12,754 nucleotides of DNA from Immundisolibacteraceae bacterium (GCA_016763355.1 JAESTY010000165.1:1-12754); one strand, 5' to 3'; counted from the first letter of the stretch, positions 1-6,840 are shown. Program-made: numbers and translations. Notes: generated by a model from the sequence alone, not told the origin.

Positions 1-443
1 CCGGCGCCGCCGCTGCCGCCGTTGCCGCCGCTGGAGTTAATCTGCAGATGACTAAACTGTTCGATGCCGAGGGTGGCATGAATAGTGATGCCGGTAAGAC
101 CACTACCGCCTGCGCCACCCGCAATGCCCTGATTACCGGTTTCACATTTGGAGGTTTTACCAAATTTGGCTGGCGCGATGTCGCCGTCGGAGCCCGATTG
201 GCCATTGGCGTTGATAAAGGATTTGCCCTTTAACCAGGCCTGCTTAACCTCAATGCGCCATTGTTTGACCCCGGCCGGTGCTAGCAGGGTGGCGCCGTCT
301 TCCATAATTAACCGGTTAAGTTTGAGGTCACCGCTGGCCTGATAGGACTCGCCGGCGGTAATGGTGAGCTGGTCAAGATTAGCTGCCTGGATGGCTGGTG
401 CGCTCATCAACAGCGCGACTAGCGGTAGCTTGTACTTAAACAA
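1..443 (-). CDS. Exported glycine-rich protein, 5' part only (cut by window edge)
   Basis: This reading frame is open from a TTG at 441-443 to the left edge, giving 147 visible residues. The N-terminus is a typical Sec signal peptide: a basic start (FKYK), a hydrophobic core (LPLVALLMSAP) and a likely cleavage site after AIQA near residue 20. The mature part begins ANLDQLTITAGESY and ends in a glycine-rich run (GGAGGSG near 109-115, then GGNGGSGGA at the edge). There is no in-frame ATG upstream before a stop. An AAGGA Shine-Dalgarno sits 9 nt before the TTG, which supports this start. The alternating beta-like and Gly/Ser/Asn-rich sequence suggests a surface or secreted structural protein, but I do not recognise the family and the C-terminus, where a sorting signal might lie, is missing. 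Export is well supported. Function is unknown. Confidence 0.72.
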   Translation of the reverse strand, partial: MFKYKLPLVALLMSAPAIQAANLDQLTITAGESYQASGDLKLNRLIMEDGATLLAPAGVKQWRIEVKQAWLKGKSFINANGQSGSDGDIAPAKFGKTSKCETGNQGIAGGAGGSGLTGITIHATLGIEQFSHLQINSSGGNGGSGGA

Positions 444-452
444 TAGGTGCTT

Positions 453-457
453 TCCTT
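453..457 (-). promoter_or_regulatory. Ribosome binding site deciding the TTG start
   Basis: AAGGA on the minus strand lies 9 nt before the TTG of the glycine-rich exported protein. No ATG or GTG is in frame between the preceding stop codon and this TTG, so this site decides the start. Confidence 0.6.
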
Positions 458-486
458 GAATGAAAATGGGTAGTTATTAACGGCAT

Positions 487-522
487 ATCAGCTGCGCGGC
501 AACCGCGTGGCACTGCCCTGAT
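487..522 (-). other. Nested inverted repeats between hydrolase gene and exported-protein gene
   Basis: An outer pair ATCAG (487-491) / CTGAT (518-522) encloses a GC-rich hairpin CGCGG-CAA-CCGCG (495-507). The pair lies in the 120-bp gap after the hydrolase stop and 44 nt upstream of the TTG start. No T-tract follows on the minus strand, so it is not a canonical intrinsic terminator. It could fold in the 5' leader of the exported-protein mRNA or be a protein-binding site. I do not recognise a known riboswitch here. Confidence 0.25.
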
Positions 523-563
523 GAGAGCAACCGAGATTGCGCCTGATTTTTTTGCTGAGTTGG

Positions 564-1526
564 TTAGTTGAAAAACTTCTTCAGTGCCACGCCAGCATCC
601 TTGCGGGCTTGCATGCCAACATCGACCACGCCGGCCATGGAGAAAAATCCGTGCACCATGCCATTGTAACGTTTGTGCTCAACATGGTTGCCAGCGGCTT
701 TTAATTTTTCAGCATAGGCCTCGCCTTCGTCGCGCAGCACATCTGCCTCGGCAGTCATGACAATAGCCGGGGGCAAGCCCGACAGGTCTGGTGCGCAGAG
801 TGGAGAAATGTGTGGATCGCTCAGATCCTGCTGATCAGGAACATAGAGTTCTTTAAACCAGTTCATCGCACCCAGGGTGAGGCCATGATCATTAGCAAAT
901 TGCTGGTAGGAACCACGGTTCATATCGGTCAGATCGACCACCGGATAAACCAGTAGCTGCAAAGCCAGTTCGGGTCCACCCTGGTTACGAGCCATATAGG
1001 CCATTACTGCGGCCAGGTTGCCGCCGGCGCTATCACCACCAACCGCAATGCGCTGACTATCGGCACCGATTGAGCTGCCATTCTCAGCGACCCAAAGCAG
1101 TGCTGCCCAGCAATCATCCACCGCGGCGGGGTAGGGATGTTCCGGGGCCAGTCGGTAGCCCACCGAGACCGCCATACAATCGCCTTCTACGGCCAGTGTT
1201 CTGCAGACATCGTCATGGGTATCCAGGTCACAGATCACCCAGCCGCCGCCGTGGTAATAAACCAGTACCGGTAATAGGCCGTCGACTTTGGTAATCGGTT
1301 GGTAGATTCGGATCGGCAGGTCAGCTTGGTCACCGGGTATCAGCTGATTAACCACCGATGCCATTTCGGCAGGCGGCGCTGCGGTCATGGTCGATTGCAT
1401 GCGAAAGCCCTGGCGCACGGCCTCGGGCGGCATTGATTCCATAGGTGGCAGGTTAGCGGCTGCCTGCATCTGCATCAGCGCTGCCACCTGGGGGTCGAGA
1501 GTTACCGGGGAATTAGCATCGCTCAT
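564..1526 (-). CDS. Alpha/beta hydrolase fold-3 (HSL-family esterase/lipase)
   Basis: A 320-residue serine hydrolase of the hormone-sensitive-lipase (bacterial family IV esterase) group, of normal length and with no signal peptide, so cytoplasmic. Visible motifs are the oxyanion-hole HGGGW (92-96), the nucleophile motif GDSAGGN (164-170, Ser166), the acid in TAEADVLRDEG (Asp262) and the base in VHGF (His292), which together make a complete catalytic triad. The ATG start is supported by CGGAG 7 nt upstream. It is the last gene of the Rieske oxygenase operon, starting 43 nt after the beta-subunit stop. Family members hydrolyse short-chain or bulky carboxylic esters. It is not a meta-cleavage-product hydrolase, which has a different motif set. 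In this operon it may release an acid or alcohol from an ester substrate or an ester/lactone intermediate; that role is inferred. Confidence 0.9.
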   Translation of the reverse strand: MSDANSPVTLDPQVAALMQMQAAANLPPMESMPPEAVRQGFRMQSTMTAAPPAEMASVVNQLIPGDQADLPIRIYQPITKVDGLLPVLVYYHGGGWVICDLDTHDDVCRTLAVEGDCMAVSVGYRLAPEHPYPAAVDDCWAALLWVAENGSSIGADSQRIAVGGDSAGGNLAAVMAYMARNQGGPELALQLLVYPVVDLTDMNRGSYQQFANDHGLTLGAMNWFKELYVPDQQDLSDPHISPLCAPDLSGLPPAIVMTAEADVLRDEGEAYAEKLKAAGNHVEHKRYNGMVHGFFSMAGVVDVGMQARKDAGVALKKFFN

Positions 1527-1569
1527 GATTAATCTCCGCGTTGTTTGGCGCTATGTCAGCTGGTTAAGA

Positions 1570-2043
1570 CTAAATAATAAAACTTAGATTGTTGATGTAA
1601 TCGTCGTTGTCGATCAACAGCACTTTTTTCTGTTTGATTAACAGGCCATCGGCACCATTTTCAAACAGGTAACGGGCCTTGCCAGCAAACATCACCTGGC
1701 GATGGTGGCGAGACTCGGCAACGATAAAGTTACAGCTGGCTTCGATATCGCCATTGGCTATGTCGTCAGCAACCACGTTACTGATCAGTCGGCGTAGTTT
1801 GGATTTGGGTATTTGCGAGTGGGCCGAGGGGCTTTGCAATCGAGCGATACGATTTTCCAGACCAGTTCGATCATCATAAATAATCGATACCTGGCGATTG
1901 GGGTCAATATCGTCAGCGTTACAGGGCACCCAGTAGGTGATTTCCGGTGCCCAAACCGCAAGCCATTCTTCAAAGCGGTGTTCGTCCATCAGGTCGGCTT
2001 CGTGAAACAGAAATCGGCTTACCTGGTCAGTCAGGCTATCCAT
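1570..2043 (-). CDS. Ring-hydroxylating (Rieske) dioxygenase, beta subunit
   Basis: A 157-residue protein with the SnoaL/NTF2-like cone fold typical of the small subunit of Rieske non-haem iron oxygenases. Supporting signatures are the N-terminal helix FLFHEADLMDEHRFEEWLAVW (split around residues 11-31), the IYDDRTGLENRIARL segment (55-69) and the C-terminal NLSFII, close to the usual NLSFLL ending. The beta subunit is structural, giving an alpha3beta3 hexamer, and contributes little to catalysis. The frame extends to a TTG ten codons upstream (2073), but the ATG at 2043 has AAGGA 8 nt before it and starts at the usual place for the family. It follows the alpha-subunit gene by 56 nt and precedes the esterase gene by 43 nt, so the three are almost certainly co-transcribed. 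Confidence 0.92.
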   Translation of the reverse strand: MDSLTDQVSRFLFHEADLMDEHRFEEWLAVWAPEITYWVPCNADDIDPNRQVSIIYDDRTGLENRIARLQSPSAHSQIPKSKLRRLISNVVADDIANGDIEASCNFIVAESRHHRQVMFAGKARYLFENGADGLLIKQKKVLLIDNDDYINNLSFII

Positions 2044-2051
2044 AACAGCTA

Positions 2052-2056
2052 TCCTT
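2052..2056 (-). promoter_or_regulatory. Ribosome binding site deciding the beta-subunit start
   Basis: AAGGA lies 8 nt before the ATG at 2043. It sits inside the longer TTG-initiated reading frame and so favours the shorter 157-residue protein. Confidence 0.6.
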
Positions 2057-2099
2057 AAATCAGTTGTGAGCAAAAAACGGCGCGGTGTGGATTAGCCCG

Positions 2100-3401
2100 C
2101 TAGGTTTGGCTTCGACCCATTAATGTTGCCCAGGCTTTGAGTTGTCCGCGCTGGGTCACTTCATCAGACACCAGTCCTACCAGGTCGCCATTGTCATCCC
2201 GGTATTGCCGATCCAGGCCACGACCGAGGAATAGCCACGGATTGACCGAAGAATGCAGGCCAATCTGGTTACGCTCTAATAGCTCGGCGTCATCCGGCGC
2301 ACCGGTACCAGCTGGGCCATAAAACGACTCGTGGTGGCGCAGCCGGGTGGCATTGATCTCTTCGGGTGCGCCCTTGAGCAGGGTGGGAAACATCAGCACT
2401 TCGGTTTCGTTGACGCTAATGGGGCGGATGATGCGAATCTGAATATTGATCAGCTGCATATTGGGATAGATGCCCGCATGGGGGTCGCCGGCCCATATCA
2501 GTTGTTCACGGGCTTTTTCTTTGCCGTGAAAGTCCTCCATCGCCGCTACATATTCTTTGCCAGAAGGAGTGCTGACCAGTCCCTCTAGATAGGGCTCGTA
2601 ATGTTGCTCTCGGCCGGGATAAAAATCGAGCATGACATGGCCATTGCCCATGTCGCGGGTCAGGTTGCCGGAGTCGTCGGCGAAGGGGTCGCCGCGATGG
2701 GTAGCGCCGAGGTTGTTGCCCTTCTGTTTGGCCCACATATCGAGCACCGATTTATGGGTAAAGTGGGGGTGGTAGCCGTCCATGCCGACAAACTTCCAGT
2801 TGCCGTAATACTTGGTACGGTGGACGCCGGCCAGGGCTTCTATTTCACCTTCAGGTGAGGCATCTAAAAATGGGTCAATGTAAGCCTTGGCGTTACCCAG
2901 GTAGTCATCGAAGTCGATGCCCGGATCAGCCAGACTAACGAAATGAAAACCCCGATAATCCTGCGACCAGGGGGCTTCAGCGAGGCTGAAATCAGCTTTA
3001 TTAAAACTCTCGCTGTAACCGTTTTGTTTTGGCACATCTTTAAGCGTACCGTCGGTGCCGTAGACCCAGCCGTGATACCAGCAACGAAAAAACTTCTCGT
3101 TGCCGCCTTCGGCTTCGCAAATCGCCATGCCGCGGTGACTGCAGTGATTCATTAATGCCCGCACCTTGCCATCATCGCCGCGCACCATAATCACCGACTG
3201 GCGGCCAATCTGGCGCACCTGGTAATCGCCGGAATTGGGTATCTCACTATGATGACCCAGGTACATCCAGGAGCTGTGGAAAATGCGCTCCATCTCCAGC
3301 TCAAAGATATCTTCGCTGGTGTAGATAGCGCTGTGAATTTTGTCTTCTGTCACCAGCTGGTCTGGATCAAACAACGCTGGTTGGGGCATGACTGGGTCCA
3401 T
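2100..3401 (-). CDS. Ring-hydroxylating (Rieske) oxygenase, alpha (catalytic) subunit
   Basis: The catalytic subunit of a two-component-type Rieske non-haem iron oxygenase, 433 residues, the usual length. The Rieske [2Fe-2S] motif is complete: CSH (Cys87, His89), 17 residues, then CWYH (Cys107, His110). The mononuclear iron site is D-x2-H-x4-H in MDGYHPHFTH (Asp208, His211, His216). The third ligand is probably one of the Asp pair in GAPDDAELLERNQ (370-371). The stretch between NWK and this motif is about three residues shorter than usual and lacks the common Glu-Asn pair. A GTG codon directly precedes the ATG, but GGGAGAG spacing favours the ATG. It is first in the operon with the beta subunit and the esterase. 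The family hydroxylates aromatic rings, dealkylates or mono-oxygenates. The substrate is not predictable here. Electron-transfer partners are not in the window. Confidence 0.92.
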   Translation of the reverse strand: MDPVMPQPALFDPDQLVTEDKIHSAIYTSEDIFELEMERIFHSSWMYLGHHSEIPNSGDYQVRQIGRQSVIMVRGDDGKVRALMNHCSHRGMAICEAEGGNEKFFRCWYHGWVYGTDGTLKDVPKQNGYSESFNKADFSLAEAPWSQDYRGFHFVSLADPGIDFDDYLGNAKAYIDPFLDASPEGEIEALAGVHRTKYYGNWKFVGMDGYHPHFTHKSVLDMWAKQKGNNLGATHRGDPFADDSGNLTRDMGNGHVMLDFYPGREQHYEPYLEGLVSTPSGKEYVAAMEDFHGKEKAREQLIWAGDPHAGIYPNMQLINIQIRIIRPISVNETEVLMFPTLLKGAPEEINATRLRHHESFYGPAGTGAPDDAELLERNQIGLHSSVNPWLFLGRGLDRQYRDDNGDLVGLVSDEVTQRGQLKAWATLMGRSQT

Positions 3402-3405
3402 CACT

Positions 3406-3413
3406 CTCTCCCT
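3406..3413 (-). promoter_or_regulatory. Ribosome binding site of the Rieske alpha subunit
   Basis: Minus-strand AGGGAGAG, with the GGAG core 6 nt before the ATG at 3401 but only 3 nt before the adjacent in-frame GTG at 3404. The spacing decides for the ATG. Confidence 0.55.
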
Positions 3414-3619
3414 AAAAATGAATTTACCTGGCTTGTTTAACGGTGCCGGTCAAATCGCGATTCCGAACGCAGGATCGTGAGCTGAGCAAGGATCCATGGT
3501 AACGGCTTGCCAAGTTAGGTCGCAATAGGCTGAAAAAATCAAAACGGGTAGCCGGATATGGATTGAACCTGGCTAAGCCCAGTATCAAAGGCCTACCGGT
3601 TGCCTGGCGACCAAACAGC

Positions 3620-3647
3620 AGCCTTAACATGGCGAGGCTATTTTTTT
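3620..3647 (+). terminator. Weak hairpin followed by T7, possible attenuator
   Basis: AGCCT (3620-3624) and AGGCT (3635-3639) form a 5-bp stem with a 10-nt loop, followed by A and seven T (3641-3647). There is no gene on the plus strand upstream of it, so if real it would stop a leader or stray transcript just before the putative monooxygenase promoter. The stem is short, and chance is possible. Confidence 0.25.
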
Positions 3648-3649
3648 AG

Positions 3650-3678
3650 TTGAGTAAAATGGCCTGGTGTTAGATAAC
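3650..3678 (+). promoter_or_regulatory. Candidate sigma-70 promoter of the flavin monooxygenase gene
   Basis: TTGAGT (3650-3655) and GATAAC (3673-3678) are separated by 17 bp, each matching the consensus at 4 of 6 positions. A second -10-like hexamer, GATAAT (3692-3697, 5 of 6), occurs at the end of the second copy of the direct repeat. The predicted transcript would start about 50 bp before the ATG at 3740. Read by eye only. Confidence 0.35.
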
Positions 3679-3696
3679 TAGCCTGGTGTTAGATAA
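3662..3696 (+). repeat. Exact 16-bp direct repeat (two copies, 19-bp period)
   Basis: GCCTGGTGTTAGATAA occurs at 3662-3677 and again at 3681-3696, with a 3-bp gap. The copies overlap the candidate -10 region(s) and lie 43-78 bp upstream of the monooxygenase start. The placement fits tandem half-sites for a transcription factor, or a local duplication that has doubled the -10 element. I saw no further copy elsewhere in the window. Confidence 0.85.
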
Positions 3697-3739
3697 TAGG
3701 TGAAGAGATTTTAATAATAACGGTAGAGGAGCCTGAACG

Positions 3740-4906
3740 ATGAACCATGAAGAGATGATTAAGCGTGCCACCCTGATCGGTGAGCAGGCCGAACTGGAAG
3801 TGGCCGACGCGGAAATTAATGGCAGTTTCTCGAATACATTACGGGGCGTGGTTCACGACGCTGAAATGCATAAGTTGTTGCGGCCAAAACGCTACGGCGG
3901 TTTTGGACTGGGGCCGCGTACTTTCTCTGAAGTGGTTCGAACAGTGGCTCGCTATAACGCCTCTGCGGCCTGGCTAACCTATTTCACCTCTTTGCACGAA
4001 CAGTGGGTTGCCTATTTGCCACCGGAGGGCCGTAAGGAAATTTATGACTCGGACGGCTTCACTGCAGATATTTTCTTCCCGATTGGCCAAGTTGAATATG
4101 TTGAAGGTGGGGTCAAACTCTCCGGCGAGTGGAAGTTTGGTAGCGGAGTTGGCTGGGATGACTGGATTGGCCTGGGTGCGTTCGTAGAGATTCCAGGTCA
4201 CGACGAGCGCCAGCCAAGCCTGGTCACCGTGAAAACCTCAGAAATTGAAATTCTTAATGACTGGAACCCCTTTGGCCTGCGTGGCACTGGCAGTCACTCG
4301 GTCAGGGTTGATTCGGTATTCGTGCCCTGGCGGCGGGTATTGCCACTGGCGCATATCAAGAAAACCGGCCAGCCGGTGGGCGGCGAGTTTGATCCGGAAG
4401 AGCCGATCTATCGGGCACCGTTTATGCCGTTTTTCTGCGTCGGTTTTGGTGCCATCTCGGTGGGCGTAGCGGAACGAGTCATTCGTGACCTTAAGACCCG
4501 TATCCATGGTCGTGAACGGGTGCTCTATGGCATGAAAGAGTGGGAGTCACCGATTGCCCAGCGTAATCTGGCGGATGTGATGGTCAAGTTAGATAACGCC
4601 TCAGCGCTGCACGAGCAGTATGTACAGCAGATCGAAACCTGGGTCGAGGCGGGCACCACCACGGTGCCGGAAATCGACAGCAACCGCATGAATGCCTGGC
4701 GTTCATCGATTGGTAAAACCACTTCTGATATTGGTTTTCGGGCCTTGGAACTGCTGGGCGGGACCGCTGCCAACCGGGGTGATCCGTTAGAAATTGCGGC
4801 CCGAGATCTGTTTATGGTGGCGGTGCACCTGGGCCAGATATACGAAGACAATATGATGTCCTATGGGCGTACTCAATATGACCTGTCGGGCCACCCGCTG
4901 CTGTAG
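3740..4906 (+). CDS. Acyl-CoA-dehydrogenase-fold flavin-dependent monooxygenase (group D)
   Basis: A 388-residue protein with the acyl-CoA dehydrogenase type-2 architecture: N-terminal helical domain (about 1-115), middle beta domain with WKFGSG (131-136) and the WNPFGLRGTGSHSVRV strand (175-190), and a C-terminal four-helix domain with GKTTSDIGFRALELLGG (325-341). This combination, especially GLRGTGSHSV, is typical of two-component FMNH2/FADH2-dependent oxygenases such as HsaA, HpaB-like and DszC relatives rather than true acyl-CoA dehydrogenases. Such enzymes hydroxylate phenols or oxidise heteroatoms using reduced flavin supplied by a separate reductase; none is encoded in the window. The start has GAGGAG 8 nt upstream. 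It is divergent from the Rieske operon and 167 bp before the ThDP enzyme. A specialised dehydrogenase remains a less likely alternative. Confidence 0.82.
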   Translation: MNHEEMIKRATLIGEQAELEVADAEINGSFSNTLRGVVHDAEMHKLLRPKRYGGFGLGPRTFSEVVRTVARYNASAAWLTYFTSLHEQWVAYLPPEGRKEIYDSDGFTADIFFPIGQVEYVEGGVKLSGEWKFGSGVGWDDWIGLGAFVEIPGHDERQPSLVTVKTSEIEILNDWNPFGLRGTGSHSVRVDSVFVPWRRVLPLAHIKKTGQPVGGEFDPEEPIYRAPFMPFFCVGFGAISVGVAERVIRDLKTRIHGRERVLYGMKEWESPIAQRNLADVMVKLDNASALHEQYVQQIETWVEAGTTTVPEIDSNRMNAWRSSIGKTTSDIGFRALELLGGTAANRGDPLEIAARDLFMVAVHLGQIYEDNMMSYGRTQYDLSGHPLL

Positions 4907-4991
4907 ATTGGCAGGTCGCTCAAGCGTTGAATTGACTGAATTTTTTAAGGCTAGAAGATTCAGCAAAAATGGGCTTTAGGTTATTGGGAAT

Positions 4992-5052
4992 TGACCTGCG
5001 CACATTGGGCTTGGAGCTGACATACTAGCCAACTTAATCATTACTTATTTGA
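4992..5052 (+). promoter_or_regulatory. Possible promoter upstream of the ThDP enzyme gene
   Basis: The 167-bp gap after the monooxygenase stop is AT-rich and contains CTGACA (a -35-like 5 of 6 match near 5018-5023) with an ATTACT hexamer 17 bp downstream (only 3 of 6 as a -10). No clear terminator follows the monooxygenase gene, so readthrough from 3740-4906 is also possible. A strong ribosome site, GGAGGAGGAGAG (5061-5072), precedes the ATG at 5074. Confidence 0.25.
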
Positions 5053-5073
5053 TTTGCCAGGGAGGAGGAGAGA

Positions 5074-6840
5074 ATGGCCAAGCAAAATGCTGAAGCTCAA
5101 TCGGGTGCCGCAGTTTTTCTGGAAGTGTTACGTAATTATGGGGTGGAATATATTTTTTCTTCCCCGGGTTCGGAGTGGCCACCACTCTGGGAAGCCCTGG
5201 CTGAACAGAAGGCCCAGGGCATCGACGGCCCGACTTATATCAACATTCGTCACGAAGATACCGCCGCTGGTGTTGCGATTGGCTACGCCAAAGCAACCGG
5301 TAAGTTAGCAGTTTGTCTGGTGCATGCCAGTGTCGGTACCTTGCATGCCTCGATGGGGATTCGCGCGGCTAATTTCGAAAAAGCCCCAGTACTGTTCTGT
5401 GCCGGTGAGTCGGTGACTTTTGGCGAAGGTGATGGCTCCTGGGTAGGTTCGCAGTGGGGACGTTACCTGGCCGATTATGGTGGTCCTGCTCGTTTGGTAG
5501 AGCCGTTCACCAAAGCCAGTTACGGTTTACCAACCCCGAATACCCTGGCCGGTGCAGTCCATCGAGCCTGCCAGGTGGCGGTTAAATCGCCCCAGGGCGC
5601 GGTGTTCCTGTCGTTGCCATTTGAATACCTTGCCCAACCGGCTGTGTTACCGGCACCTCCAGGCACCACCATGCCGCGGAATCCGCAGGTTGACACCGCA
5701 GGTTTAGGTGAAGCTGCCAAATTGCTAGGTGAAGCCAAAGCGCCATTGATCATCACCGAGAATATTGGTTCCGACCCACAGGCGGTGCAGCAATTGGTTG
5801 CGCTGGCCGAAATGACCGGTTCTATCGTCATTGAAGCCCAGCAACCTGGATACGTTAATTTTCCTCGAGACCATGATCTGCATGGTGGTTTTAACGCCAC
5901 GCCTTATCTGCAGCAGAGTGATGTGGTTTTGCTGCTGGATTGCATCGTGCCCTGGTATCCACCGTCAAAAGCCCATCCTAAAAATGCCACTGTGATTGCG
6001 ATCAGCGATGATCCGTTGCACGAGCGTGCGCCCTATTACGGCATTTCTTCTGATCTGACGTTGGTCGGCGATGCCCATGCAGCCTTGACCGGTTTGCTGG
6101 AAATGGTGCCCGGCTATGTGGCTGGTAATGAAAAAACTATTGCGACTCGCTGTGATGCGATTGGTACCGCCAATGTTGCTCGGCGTGCAGCCTGGATCGA
6201 AGTTTGTAAAGCGCAAAAATCATCAGTGCCGATTGATACCCGCTGGTTCTCGTTGGAGTTCGAAGCGGTGCTCAACGAGCATGATGCGATTTTGATCGAT
6301 GAGACCATTCTTACTCACTGGACCATGGCTGAATCCATGGTCAATTTAAAACCGGGTAATTTTTTCAATGCACTCAGTGGTGGTCTGGGCTTAGGTATGG
6401 GTATTGGTATGGGCATCAAGATTGCCAGACCTGACCAACCGGTGGTGACCATCGTTGGTGATGGCACTTTTAATTACAACGCGCCTTTACCCGCACTAGG
6501 ACTCTCCACCGAATATGGCCTGCCAATGCTGACCATCGTGGCCAACAATGGCCATTATCGAAGCATGAAAATGGGTATAGAAATGCTCTATCCGGAAGGG
6601 GTTGCGCAGAAAACTAACGTCCATTACGGTGCAGAAATCGATAGCACGATTAACTATGCGGCGATGGCTGATATGGTGGGTGGTTATGGTGAAGTGGTCT
6701 CTGACCCGGCCGAAATTCGTCCCGCGCTGGAGCGAGCTTTTGCGGCCATGAAGGAAGGTAAACCGGCGATCCTGGACGTCAAACTCGGCGACGATATGGA
6801 GTTTCTGGCGCCTATGTTTGCGAAAATAATGCAGGATTGA
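5074..6840 (+). CDS. Thiamine-diphosphate-dependent enzyme of the acetolactate synthase / benzoylformate decarboxylase superfamily
   Basis: A 588-residue enzyme with the three-domain plan of the family. The N-terminal pyrimidine-binding domain (about 10-185) carries the activating Glu61 in INIRHEDTAAGVAIGYAKATG. A central Rossmann-like domain (about 205-345) follows. The C-terminal pyrophosphate-binding domain (about 390-575) carries VGDGTFNYN (461-468) and, 26 residues after GDG, the NN pair (491-492) that closes the Mg-ThDP motif. The family decarboxylates 2-oxo acids or makes and breaks C-C bonds next to a carbonyl. Overall length is acetolactate-synthase-like, but the gene stands alone without a regulatory subunit and sits in a catabolic cluster. 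A lyase, 2-oxo-acid decarboxylase or carboligase role is therefore more likely than branched-chain amino acid synthesis. The exact reaction is unknown. Start chosen for GGAGG 8 nt upstream; a terminator follows. Confidence 0.85.
   Translation: MAKQNAEAQSGAAVFLEVLRNYGVEYIFSSPGSEWPPLWEALAEQKAQGIDGPTYINIRHEDTAAGVAIGYAKATGKLAVCLVHASVGTLHASMGIRAANFEKAPVLFCAGESVTFGEGDGSWVGSQWGRYLADYGGPARLVEPFTKASYGLPTPNTLAGAVHRACQVAVKSPQGAVFLSLPFEYLAQPAVLPAPPGTTMPRNPQVDTAGLGEAAKLLGEAKAPLIITENIGSDPQAVQQLVALAEMTGSIVIEAQQPGYVNFPRDHDLHGGFNATPYLQQSDVVLLLDCIVPWYPPSKAHPKNATVIAISDDPLHERAPYYGISSDLTLVGDAHAALTGLLEMVPGYVAGNEKTIATRCDAIGTANVARRAAWIEVCKAQKSSVPIDTRWFSLEFEAVLNEHDAILIDETILTHWTMAESMVNLKPGNFFNALSGGLGLGMGIGMGIKIARPDQPVVTIVGDGTFNYNAPLPALGLSTEYGLPMLTIVANNGHYRSMKMGIEMLYPEGVAQKTNVHYGAEIDSTINYAAMADMVGGYGEVVSDPAEIRPALERAFAAMKEGKPAILDVKLGDDMEFLAPMFAKIMQD

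Larger units (their letters stand above)
3402..3739. other. Divergent control region between Rieske operon and flavin monooxygenase gene
   Basis: This 338-bp gap separates two outward-facing genes and should hold both promoters. On the plus-strand side it contains a candidate promoter, a 16-bp direct repeat and a hairpin followed by T7 (listed separately). On the minus-strand side a TTGACC hexamer (centred near 3452) resembles a -35 box, but no good -10 lies at the right distance. A 68-codon minus-strand frame (3424-3630) has no convincing ribosome site or family resemblance and is treated as noise. No regulator gene is present. Confidence 0.5.

Noticed and set aside
1..40. GCC/GCCGCC-rich run at the left edge as a low-complexity repeat
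   Set aside because: It is explained by Gly/Ser/Asn codons of the exported glycine-rich protein on the minus strand.
48..342. Two plus-strand frames over the exported-protein gene
   Set aside because: They are antisense to a frame with a good signal peptide and ribosome site, and their translations look like random shadow sequence.
2044..2073. Ten-codon TTG-initiated extension of the beta subunit
   Set aside because: The AAGGA site inside it points to the ATG at 2043, and the extension does not resemble the family N-terminus.
3424..3630. 68-codon minus-strand frame in the divergent region
   Set aside because: It has no Shine-Dalgarno, an Arg/Leu-rich composition without a recognisable domain, and it occupies the region expected to hold promoters.
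4912..5000. GCAGGTC / GACCTGC pair flanking the gap after the monooxygenase gene
   Set aside because: The arms are only 7 bp and about 75 bp apart. This is likely chance and there is no sign of a mobile element.
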